DNA from: Desulfobulbus sp.
GTDB lineage: Bacteria > Desulfobacterota > Desulfobulbia > Desulfobulbales > Desulfobulbaceae
Assembly (NCBI GenBank): GCA_028684915.1
Contig: JAQUEZ010000137.1
Span: 1 to 15,975, forward strand
DNA length: 15,975 bases
Reading direction: 5' to 3'
The notes beneath the pieces were generated by a model. It saw only the letters and a list, made by a program, of their open reading frames with translations. It had not been told where the DNA came from and made no database searches. Of the stretch, positions 1 to 6,457 are shown piece by piece. The translations under genes were made by a program, and so were the position numbers. The stretch's first letter is position 1. Every line of letters starts with the position of its first letter.

Positions 1-676
1 CCGTCCATCCCATCATTGGGGACCTCTCTGAATCGGTGTGAGATCGCACGCTCATCGAAATCCGGCAACTTCGACGGGGTCAGCAATAATACGCCTAACG
101 GGTCAGTTTTTTATCGGTGGTGACAAGGAATTCGCTCTCTTTGGATTTCCAATTGTCCTTCCATCATTTACGCAACTGACTGCCACCATTTGTTAAATGG
201 AATTCCTACAGAGCATAACCGAATCTCGTGCCATGTAATTTTCCGATTATTCGGATAATAGTTTCTAATCGACCAATATTCCCCGCCCTCTATTCACATG
301 CCTTTATCATGAGTTGAGCGGCATGATCCGTCAGATTGACATCGCTCAAGGTTCGCGGACAATGGACGCAAGATTTCACTTTGAATATTTTGAACACTAT
401 TTGATTTGCGTAAAACGACAAACTCCTGCTAAGATACGGACATCGTAATCGGCAGCCCTAGACGACTTATAAAAGATTACGTATTGGTTTTAATTGGTTA
501 TGGCAACCGCAGGATCTCCTCTTGTATTAGTTTCAACTTATTATTTTTGTGGTTTTTGAATTGCGACACTCTTCTTTTGTCATTGTCGCTTGTTTCAGAA
601 TCCAGGTGTGATTTTTTCCATTTCCTCCTGGGCAATTTGCAGCTTTGTTTTATCCCCTTCAATACTGTTTTATTAT
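1..676. other. gene-poor region, no supported gene
   Basis: I see no convincing coding region here. An AT-rich open frame at 484-702 encodes a low-complexity hydrophobic peptide, has no ribosome binding site and runs through the hairpin next to the downstream regulator, so I leave it out. Bases 1-120 are open on both strands up to the left edge (plus-strand stop at about 118-120), so the tail of a gene outside the window cannot be excluded, but I do not recognise either translation. Small dyads such as ATTAT-TCGG-ATAAT near 250 are within chance for AT-rich DNA. Confidence 0.5.
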
Positions 677-705
677 GCTTTATTTTTTACTTCAAAAAAT
701 AAAGC
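671..705 (+). promoter_or_regulatory. perfect 12-bp inverted repeat at possible -10 of the CI-like gene
   Basis: GCTTTATTTTTT (677-688) and AAAAAATAAAGC (694-705) are exact reverse complements around a 5-base loop, ACTTC. The repeat lies 27 bases upstream of the ATG at 733. A possible -10 box, TATTAT (671-676), directly abuts its left arm, so a bound protein would cover the transcription start; no good -35 is visible. The best reading is an operator for autoregulation by the downstream HTH protein. An RNA hairpin in the leader, or a terminator for something upstream, is also possible, although the arms are AT-rich and no separate T-run follows. Confidence 0.5.
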
Positions 706-732
706 AGATTAAGCGAAAATTTGGTGAGCCAA

Positions 733-1209
733 ATGGAATCTCTCAGCTTTGAGAATTTGTTCAAAAAAATTAAGAAGATATCGAGAGGGAAAAATCAAAA
801 GGGAGTGGCACAAGCTCTTGGGATTTCTCCGCAAGCAATCACCGACGCCAAAAGGAAGAATAAAATCCCAGAAACCTGGTTCGACATGATTGAGGAAAAA
901 TTCGGGCTTTCGAAGGACGAGCTGATCCGCTATGAGGATCGTTCAACAACGAGGGGCGGAGCTTTTTTGAGCCCCTCTGCTTCAGGGCAATATTCGGAGA
1001 AGGACAGCTACGATCAAATTATGGACGAGTTTTTCGAACTCATAAAAGAATGGCAGGTTGAAGAGAATGGCCGGAGCACCAGAACCGCCATTGATTTCAT
1101 ACAAGAATTCCCGAAACGGTTCGAAGAGATGGCTGTGTGGCAAAAAAAGCGTAAAGAAGAAAATATATTTCCCCGTATAACCGAGATTAAATTGGTGGAA
1201 GGCAATTAA
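733..1209 (+). CDS. phage CI-like HTH transcriptional regulator
   Basis: This is a predicted DNA-binding protein of 158 residues. Residues about 8-62 fit the bacteriophage CI repressor N-terminal fold: the helix-turn-helix core reads GVAQALGISPQAITDAKRK, followed by IPETWFDMIEEKFGLSKDEL. The remaining ~95 residues are charged, and I see no S24/LexA-type self-cleaving peptidase motif, so it is shorter than classical CI repressors and should not respond to RecA in the classical way. I chose the ATG at 733 because GGTGAG (723-728) sits four bases upstream; TTG at 721 and GTG at 724 are in frame but lack such a site. The gene is AT-rich compared with the oxidoreductase downstream, which suggests phage or mobile-element origin. 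It stands alone with a perfect inverted repeat upstream and another dyad just after its stop. Its target genes are unknown. Confidence 0.75.
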   Translation: MESLSFENLFKKIKKISRGKNQKGVAQALGISPQAITDAKRKNKIPETWFDMIEEKFGLSKDELIRYEDRSTTRGGAFLSPSASGQYSEKDSYDQIMDEFFELIKEWQVEENGRSTRTAIDFIQEFPKRFEEMAVWQKKRKEENIFPRITEIKLVEGN

Positions 1210-1228
1210 GTTAGTTGCTTTGAAGCGA

Positions 1229-1250
1229 GTCAATTATCCGCTTAATTGAC
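1229..1250 (+). repeat. 8-bp dyad just downstream of the CI-like gene
   Basis: GTCAATTA (1229-1236) and TAATTGAC (1243-1250) are exact reverse complements separated by six bases, 20 bases after the stop codon at 1207-1209. No T-run follows, so it is a poor intrinsic terminator. The size and spacing fit a dimeric regulator's operator as well as a weak mRNA 3' hairpin. It is not similar to the repeat upstream of the gene. Confidence 0.35.
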
Positions 1251-1646
1251 ACAAAGAGATAACCAGATTCATTCGGTCTGCTTTGGTCGGCGGGGATCGT
1301 GATACGCACGGGTTCCTTGGTCCTGCCGGCTATATATGGTGCGAAAACAAAAAGCAAAATGGCTATGAACAAAACTCAGCACAATTTGATGTGAAGCCGC
1401 GCCCGAGTTGGCATGGCGACAAAAAGTTTATGCCATCTTCCCACCCAGGCGTAAATGCTGATACAAGGCGAGTGAGCAACGTATCAGGCTGAGTTTCATT
1501 CAGAGCCACAAAAAGCAATGTGTTCGTCCGTGGGAATTGCCGTCAATTGAGCACGAAGGCCCGACCACCGAAGAAAGATTTCAGTATCACTGAGAAAAAT
1601 GAATCTGATCGTTCCCGCGCTCTAGCGTGGAAACGTCGGGCTACGG
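1251..1646. other. apparently decayed DNA, no recognisable gene
   Basis: Short open frames (1283-1492 and 1520-1756, plus strand) have no ribosome binding site and no recognisable product. The second overlaps the transposase remnant in another frame, so it is a shadow. The stretch may be insertion debris connected with that remnant. Confidence 0.4.
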
Positions 1647-1649
1647 CTC

Positions 1650-1898
1650 TTCGGCTCTGTGATCATGGAAAACCATCTGCATTTCGCTGCCCAAACTCCG
1701 AGTTTGGACAAGTGTACGAGCAACTCCAAGTCCTTCACGGCCGCCCGGCTCGTTGAGCAGCTAGAGGCGCGCAAGGCGGAGCGGCTACTGGCTCGCCTGT
1801 GATTCGCAAAACGAGCGCACAAGCACAATAGGGAATATCAGTTCTGCCAGGAAGGCACCCATGCTGAAATGATCCTGGGCGAGGAGATGGTGCGGGAA
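1650..1898 (+). pseudogene. REP-associated tyrosine transposase (RAYT, Y1_Tnp) remnant
   Basis: In the frame of position 1665 the DNA reads FGSVIMENHLHFAAQ, then SFTARRLVEQLEARKAERLLARL, an in-frame TGA (1800-1802), and then FAKRAHKHNREYQFCQEG followed by HAEMILGEEMVR. I write the second string in two parts: SFTARRLVEQLE and ARKAERLLARL. These match, in order, the conserved blocks of RAYT proteins: the HUH motif inside ENHLH, the SFTAR block, and the HK.REYQFWQEG...EEM block. The N-terminal part (a tyrosine before the HUH block seems to need a frame change near 1645) and everything after EEMVR are missing. Intact relatives are about 150-200 residues. Intact RAYTs process REP hairpins by HUH single-strand chemistry; this copy cannot. 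A REP-like hairpin occurs at 7576-7638. Confidence 0.75.
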
Positions 1899-2032
1899 GG
1901 CGGCAGGCCCCCACCCCTTTCACCTCCGGCGGGGCTCAGGTTCTGGGGCTAAATATCAAAGATCTACCCACAGATTCTGCGGACGAGGCTTTAAAACCAC
2001 AAAATGGAGCTCATTGGCCAGCGGGGAGTACT

Positions 2033-2479
2033 ATGAAAATATTGATCACACCACGAATGGACCGATGTATTGGTTGCCACTCCTGTTCCCTGGCCTGCGC
2101 TCGTCTGCTTCATCATCGTCTTTCCTGGGATACTGCGGGGATTCGTATTCATTCTTCTGGTGGTTTGACCACTGGATTCACCGCCGTTCATTGCGTGGCC
2201 TGCGACCCGCCTCCCTGTGCCGCCGCCTGCCCTACCGGCGCCCTTGTTCCGCGCAAGGACGGCGGTGTGGTGGTCAAAAAAAAACTGTGCAATCGCTGCG
2301 GTTCATGCGCCCCAGCCTGCCCGGTTGAGGCCATTTTTATCGATCAGGAAGGAGAGCCTTTTGTCTGCCTGCACTGCGGCCTTTGCGTCCCCTTCTGTCC
2401 ACATGACTGCCTGGAACTGGCCGAGGTAAACAGCCTCCGCCTTTCATCCTCCAGCAATTCGACGGAGTCTGCATCATGA
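2033..2479 (+). CDS. polyferredoxin, electron-transfer partner of the oxidoreductase
   Basis: This is a predicted iron-sulfur protein of 148 residues with four cysteine groups: C12/C15/C18/C22, C54/C57/C62/C66, C86/C89/C92/C96 and C112/C115/C118/C122, each followed by P or A as in ferredoxins. Four [4Fe-4S] clusters are expected. The second group, CVACDPPPC, is the type found in HycB/DmsB-like electron-transfer subunits. No signal peptide is visible, so it should be cytoplasmic. GGGGAG (2023-2028) lies four bases before the ATG, supporting this start; the frame is open further upstream but without a better start. Its stop overlaps the start of the next gene in ATGA (2476-2479), so the two are translationally coupled. 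Inferred role: it moves electrons between the oxidoreductase and cellular ferredoxin or a membrane complex. Confidence 0.88.
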   Translation: MKILITPRMDRCIGCHSCSLACARLLHHRLSWDTAGIRIHSSGGLTTGFTAVHCVACDPPPCAAACPTGALVPRKDGGVVVKKKLCNRCGSCAPACPVEAIFIDQEGEPFVCLHCGLCVPFCPHDCLELAEVNSLRLSSSSNSTESAS

Positions 2480-4215
2480 ACGGGGATCACTTCAACGTTT
2501 TAATCTTTGACCTGGCCACCGGAAAAGGTGAACGCATCCAGGTAGATGGCCGCGACCAAGTAGCTGGCGGTAGTGGCCTGGCAGCCCTTCTGTTCACCCG
2601 ATACGGGCAACCGGATGCCTCTTGGGATTCTCCCGGTCAGCCGCTTATTTTCACCATAGGCCCGCTCTCTGGTTACTTTCCTTTGATGAGCAAGACGATC
2701 TGCGCCTTCAAATCTCCCTACCATAATCAATATACCGAGAGCCACGGCGGCGGCCGCAGTGCGATGGCACTTCGCTTGACCGGTCTCGACGCTTTGGTGC
2801 TGATTGGCCGATCACCGACGCTTTGTTTTTTTGAAGTGAGCGGCACTCATTTTCAAGTTAGGGATTGTGGTTTTCTCTGGGGTCAGGACGTGTTCGAAAC
2901 CGGCAAAATTCTGCGGCGCATGAGCAAAGGATCCGGACACCGTTCCATCTTGCGTATTGGCCCGGCGGGAGAGAACGGTGCAGCCATAGCGGGTATCAAT
3001 GTTGACACCTATCGCCATTTTGGACGACTGGGGGGCGGCGCGGCAATGGGGGTGAAACACCTCAAAGCCATTATCATCCACGGTGACGCCATCTTGCCAT
3101 TGCCCAAAGGTAACCGCTACTCCAAGTTGTTTGCCGAGGTGCACAGCCAGGTCACGGACAGCGGGATGATGAAGAAATACCACGATCTCGGCACCCCGGC
3201 TAATCTCAAGACACTTAACGATCTTCAATCCCTGCCGTGGCGCAACCTCCAGGCAACGGCCGATGAGGCCGTTGATGGGATCTCTGGGGAGCGATTCGCC
3301 GATGAAGCCTTGTTGCGTAACTCAGCCTGCTCCGGATGCCCGGTAGGTTGCATTCATGTTGGATTTGTCCGGGAAAAATTCATGGACAGCCACAGATACT
3401 TGTACCGGCAGGTCAGCTATGACTATGAAACGATCTTTTCGCTGGGAACCATGTTGGGAGTGACAGATAGGTCTGCAGTGCTCACCCTCCTTGACCTGTT
3501 CGAAAAGGCTGGTATGGATGCCATGTCCGCCGGGGTGGCCCTTGCATGGGCGACTGAAGCCACGGAAAAAGGCCTCGTTTCCGCTCAAGAGACTTTGGCG
3601 CCGCTGACCTTTGGCGACTCCGCCAGCTACCAGCAGGCTGCCAGCTCCTTTGGCGCCGGAGCCAACGACTTCTACCGACTTCTCGGCCAAGGTAGCCTCA
3701 AGGCAGCCGAAGTATATGGTGGGAAAGATTTTGCCTGCGTGCTCGGCCAGGAAATGGCAGGTTATGCCACCGGTGAGGTGTTTTTCACAGCACAAGCACT
3801 CGGGTTTCGTCACTCACATCTGGATAGTGGCGGTTATTCGTACGATCAGCAACATGCAAACCAGGACGTAAACGCTGCGGTGGAATTTCTTGTCCGGGAC
3901 GAAGCATCACGTGCCTTCATGACCTCCATGGTTGCCTGTCTTTTCGCTCGTAATGTCTATACCGATTCACTCCTGGCAGATTGCCTACAGTCGCTCGGTT
4001 ATGAAAAGCTGGCCGCCACTCTACCCGAGTGCGGCAGGAATATTCAGAAGATCCGCTGGCAGACCCGTATTGCCAGCGGTTTCCACCCTGAATCGATAAC
4101 TATCCCTAAACGGTTCCGTGAAATCACCACCTGGAAAGGTCCTATTGATCCACAGTATCTTCAAGCCCTGCAAACCGAGTACAGCCAGGCGATTCTTTCA
4201 CTTGCCGGTAGGTGA
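2476..4215 (+). CDS. aldehyde:ferredoxin oxidoreductase family (W/Mo pterin) protein
   Basis: A 579-residue protein of the tungsten/molybdenum aldehyde:ferredoxin oxidoreductase family. The N-terminal pterin-binding domain spans about 5-205: IGPLSGYFPLMSK near 61, GGGRSAMALRLTGLDALV near 91, and FGRLGGGAAMGVKHLKAI near 182. The C-terminal catalytic domain follows, with the [4Fe-4S] ligands C285/C288/C292 (CSGCPVGC) and a likely fourth ligand, C488, in the right place. YDYETIFSLGTMLGV (315-329) is also typical. Family enzymes oxidise aldehydes to acids, or run the reverse, with ferredoxin. The substrate here is unknown: around 430-460 the sequence (HSHLDSGGYSYD) departs from the characterised archaeal enzymes, so this may be one of the uncharacterised branches like E. 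coli YdhV. GGAG (2464-2467) precedes the ATG by eight bases, and the ATG overlaps the ferredoxin stop. Cytoplasmic. Confidence 0.9.
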   Translation: MNGDHFNVLIFDLATGKGERIQVDGRDQVAGGSGLAALLFTRYGQPDASWDSPGQPLIFTIGPLSGYFPLMSKTICAFKSPYHNQYTESHGGGRSAMALRLTGLDALVLIGRSPTLCFFEVSGTHFQVRDCGFLWGQDVFETGKILRRMSKGSGHRSILRIGPAGENGAAIAGINVDTYRHFGRLGGGAAMGVKHLKAIIIHGDAILPLPKGNRYSKLFAEVHSQVTDSGMMKKYHDLGTPANLKTLNDLQSLPWRNLQATADEAVDGISGERFADEALLRNSACSGCPVGCIHVGFVREKFMDSHRYLYRQVSYDYETIFSLGTMLGVTDRSAVLTLLDLFEKAGMDAMSAGVALAWATEATEKGLVSAQETLAPLTFGDSASYQQAASSFGAGANDFYRLLGQGSLKAAEVYGGKDFACVLGQEMAGYATGEVFFTAQALGFRHSHLDSGGYSYDQQHANQDVNAAVEFLVRDEASRAFMTSMVACLFARNVYTDSLLADCLQSLGYEKLAATLPECGRNIQKIRWQTRIASGFHPESITIPKRFREITTWKGPIDPQYLQALQTEYSQAILSLAGR

Positions 4216-4522
4216 ATAAGTCCGCGCGCAACACGGTAATAATCACACCCTAGAGTGCCACATTTTTCGCAACAATCGACAAGTACAATTTATTCTGTTT
4301 TGATGTTCATGTTGCGATAGATTGGAACATCTTAATCCGGCGCCTCCTGAGAAAATCAGGAGCGAGCTGCAAGGTTGCGTTTGAATCGATTAGCACCGGA
4401 CACACGGAAGGCCATAAAATGCGCTTGTGGTGTCACCACTTGGCTGTTTTCCGCTCAACAGGCCAGCATAAACAGCTCGCTTATTCCTTGTTTAACATGT
4501 GATAAATTTTCTAAGGATGCAG
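4216..4522. other. intergenic region with two small inverted repeats
   Basis: No gene is seen. TCGCAACA (4267-4274) and TGTTGCGA (4310-4317) form an 8-bp inverted repeat with 35 bases between. CTCCTGA (4344-4350) and TCAGGAG (4356-4362) form a 7-bp hairpin with a GAAAA loop, but no T-run follows, so it is at best a weak terminator for the oxidoreductase operon. Composition becomes AT-richer toward the deaminase gene. Confidence 0.4.
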
Positions 4523-5119
4523 ATGAAGAGCCTCTTGAATAAGCTGACAGGTAAAAATGAAGAAGTATTGAGAACAATAGCCCATATGCCGACCAAAAGC
4601 CTACCTGTTTTAATGGACAATGATTTTGTGGGCAGGTTAACAGATGCTGATTTTATGCGCGTCGCAGTGTTTCTCGCAGAAAAAAGTCATGATGAAGGAG
4701 GCTGTCCGATTGGCGCGGTGATAATTGATAACCGGACAAGACAAATCAGAGGAAAGGGGCACAACACTCTCGTTCAAGAAAACCATCCTTACAACCACGG
4801 TGAAACTTCCGCTATTCGAGATGCTGGACGGATAGACTTTGGCAATACAACCATTTTTACTAGCTTAAGCCCTTGTGATATCTGTGCAACATTGATTTAT
4901 ATGAGAGGATTTAGCCGCGTAGTCGTGGGGGATGTAACGAACGCAAGTGGTAATGAATCGTTATTGCGTGAAAAAGGGATTCACGTGGAAATTTTGGAGG
5001 ACAAACAGGGGATCGAGCTTTACGCTCGATTTCGGGCCGAAAAACCTGATCAAGATTTAGAAGATTGGCAAGGTCTGAGCGCCGTGCGAAAGAAGAATGA
5101 GCTAGAAAGGCAAGGATAA
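4523..5119 (+). CDS. cytosine deaminase-like zinc hydrolase (yeast Fcy1 type)
   Basis: A 198-residue member of the cytidine/deoxycytidylate deaminase-like fold. From the ATG at 4523, zinc is bound by H92 of NHGE and C118/C121 of SPCDIC, and E94 is the proton shuttle. GGCPIGAVIIDN, the GKGHN block, SLSPCDICATLIYMRG, VVVGDVTN and the C-terminal PDQDLEDW block follow yeast cytosine deaminase rather than bacterial CodA (an amidohydrolase) or tRNA deaminase TadA. The expected reaction is cytosine + water to uracil + ammonia, but relatives act on other bases, so the substrate is inferred. About 40 residues precede the usual N-terminus. The ATG at 4523 has AAGGA (4513-4517) five bases upstream; the in-frame GTG at 4499 and ATG at 4517 are less well placed. 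It is not in an obvious operon and is AT-richer than the gene before it, which hints at transfer. Confidence 0.82.
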   Translation: MKSLLNKLTGKNEEVLRTIAHMPTKSLPVLMDNDFVGRLTDADFMRVAVFLAEKSHDEGGCPIGAVIIDNRTRQIRGKGHNTLVQENHPYNHGETSAIRDAGRIDFGNTTIFTSLSPCDICATLIYMRGFSRVVVGDVTNASGNESLLREKGIHVEILEDKQGIELYARFRAEKPDQDLEDWQGLSAVRKKNELERQG

Positions 5120-5137
5120 CGAGATCAAAATTCGGCA

Positions 5138-5293
5138 TATCGGCTAGGAGCCGGTCGGTCCTCAAGAGTCGCATCATGCAACTATTTATTATTGCTAGAT
5201 CTAATTTTCAGGGTTGGAATTCAGCATAATTTTTAATTGTGTAATTTCAAATGGTTAAAATTTCGGCCGGGCCAAAGTCCGATAGGCTCCTAG
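5138..5293. repeat. pair of inverted, block-swapped 15-bp segments
   Basis: TATCGG-CTAGGAGCC (5138-5152) recurs as CCGATA-GGCTCCTAG (5279-5293). Each block is an exact reverse complement of its partner, but the two blocks keep their order instead of reversing, so only nine bases can pair continuously. The left copy also forms its own small hairpin (CGGCT-AGG-AGCCG, 5141-5153). The pair fills the gap between the deaminase and the nitroreductase. It may be a mobile-element trace or a leader RNA fold; I recognise neither. Confidence 0.35.
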
Positions 5294-5361
5294 ATGTTTC
5301 CCATTTTTAACCGCTCTGTTCGATTAACTAACACTAATAATATTCAAATTGGAGGATGCAA

Positions 5362-5661
5362 ATGATTCAGTTTAAAATTGATGAAACTCTTTGTATTCGT
5401 TGTGGCGAATGCGCCACTGATTGCCCCGCTGGGATTATCGCCATGAACGATACCCCAGAGATTACCAATGAGCAGGGATGCTTTAAGTGTCTGCATTGTT
5501 ACGCTGTCTGCCCCACAGGGGCTCTATCCATCTTAGGCAATAATCCTGATGGTGAGGTTTCGCTAGCTGATCAACTGCCCGATGCCGAAAAGGTATCAAA
5601 TCTGATCAGGTGGCGCAGGTCCGTCAGGCGCTCAAGAATGAAAACCTCACGCCCGAATTAA
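5362..5661 (+). pseudogene. 5' part of a frameshifted ferredoxin-nitroreductase gene
   Basis: This part encodes the N-terminal ferredoxin domain of a fused iron-sulfur/flavin protein. Two [4Fe-4S] motifs are complete: C11/C14/C17/C21 (CIRCGECATDC) and C40/C43/C46/C50 (CFKCLHCYAVC). It then enters the FMN-binding start of a nitroreductase domain (RRSVRR, residues 85-90) and falls out of frame directly after, ending at a stop at 5659-5661. GGAGG (5351-5355) is six bases before the ATG at 5362; an ATG at 5356 overlaps that site and is less likely. The correct continuation is in the +1-shifted frame starting around 5632: one base is missing inside what should be the codon after RRSVRR. If it is a sequencing error, the gene is intact and codes for 273 residues. 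Confidence 0.8.
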
Positions 5662-6182
5662 TCGACGAACTTTTGCGGACGGCTTGCCATGCCCCTACCG
5701 GTGTCAATGCCAATGAAGTGCTGTTCACGGTTGTTCGTGATAAAGCTTTTATGGAGAAATTGAGTAACGAGATAATGGAGCGCCTTCAAGCTGTCGAGGC
5801 GGCAGGAAATCTGCCCGAAGGCTTTCTAGGGCAATATCTTGGCTTGGTGGTTGATGTTTGGAAGACCGAAGGTCGTGATATTATCCTCAAGGGAGCACCG
5901 CACCTGCTTTTGACCAGTGCTCCAAAAACTGTTCCTTGCCCTGTCCAGGACACCCATATTGCTTTGGCTACATTCGAACTGGCAGCCGCATCGCATGGAC
6001 TCGGCACACTCTGGGACGGGTTGTTCATGATGGCGCTTGCTGTCTGCCCGGACCTTGTGGAGCAACTCGGCATACCATCCGACCATACAATTGGCTACGC
6101 TATGCTTTTTGGCAAACCGGCGGTCGAATATCATCGCGTCGCCAACCGCGGCCCTGTCAAAGTAAACTACCTAGGTAATTAA
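5610..6182 (+). pseudogene. 3' part of a frameshifted ferredoxin-nitroreductase gene
   Basis: This part encodes the nitroreductase domain, an FMN-dependent NAD(P)H or ferredoxin-driven reductase fold. Visible motifs are KNENLTPELIDELL, HAPTGVNANEVLFTVV, HGLGTLWDGLFMMAL and the C-terminal LFGKPAVEYHR, all in family order. Real coding in this frame begins near 5633; the GTG at 5610 only reads the RRSVRR codons in the wrong frame and has no ribosome binding site, so separate expression is unlikely. Adding one base near 5632/5633 joins it to the ferredoxin part and gives 273 residues, the usual size of this fusion family in anaerobes. The physiological substrate of such fusions is not known to me. 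A strong terminator follows 43 bases after the stop. Confidence 0.8.
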
Positions 6183-6192
6183 GTTTAAGAAT

Positions 6193-6214
6193 GTTAAGCT
6201 AATCGATGCTTAAC
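6193..6214 (+). repeat. 7-bp dyad after the nitroreductase stop
   Basis: GTTAAGC (6193-6199) and GCTTAAC (6208-6214) flank an 8-base spacer, 10 bases after the stop. It may help terminate or stabilise the message ahead of the stronger hairpin. Confidence 0.3.
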
Positions 6215-6224
6215 TCAGAATGAA

Positions 6225-6270
6225 GGGGGGATTAGGCTTGTTGGATTGGCCTAGCCCCCCTGATTTATTT
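6225..6270 (+). terminator. GC-rich intrinsic terminator
   Basis: GGGGGGATTAGGC (6225-6237) pairs with GCCTAGCCCCCC (6249-6260): six G-C pairs, a small bulge and five more pairs around an 11-base loop, followed by the T-rich TGATTTATTT (6261-6270). It closes the plus-strand nitroreductase transcript. In the other direction the hairpin is followed by TTCATTCT, so it may also weakly stop the minus-strand regulator transcript; the two genes converge here. Confidence 0.65.
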
Positions 6271-6457
6271 GCCGCGTATTTTCGCACCGGTTGGTTGTCC
6301 AAGTAAGCATTGCTCCTGTCTGCCTTGATTTTCATCCAGCAAATATTCCCCTCTACTGTTTATAAGGGTTAACTCCCCTCCCCCAGTCAGCATCAAATGT
6401 TGTTCTTTTGGCAAACAGGGGGACTCGTTTGGATTGCACTCAACAACCAAAACCGGC
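6271..6457. other. short non-coding gap between convergent genes
   Basis: An open frame on the minus strand (6265-6549) crosses this gap and runs into the regulator gene in another frame. It has no ribosome binding site and an unfamiliar product, so it is not annotated as a gene. Confidence 0.4.

Noticed and set aside
126..209. AGGAATTC/GAATTCCT inverted pair
   Set aside because: Both contain the self-palindrome GAATTC, so the match adds little beyond chance.
484..702. 72-codon plus-strand open frame
   Set aside because: AT-rich hydrophobic product, no ribosome binding site, and it runs through the inverted repeat at 677-705.
1283..1492. 69-codon plus-strand open frame
   Set aside because: No ribosome binding site and no recognisable product; lies in apparently decayed DNA.
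3322..3813. 163-codon minus-strand open frame
   Set aside because: Antisense shadow of the oxidoreductase gene, whose conserved motifs are certain on the plus strand.
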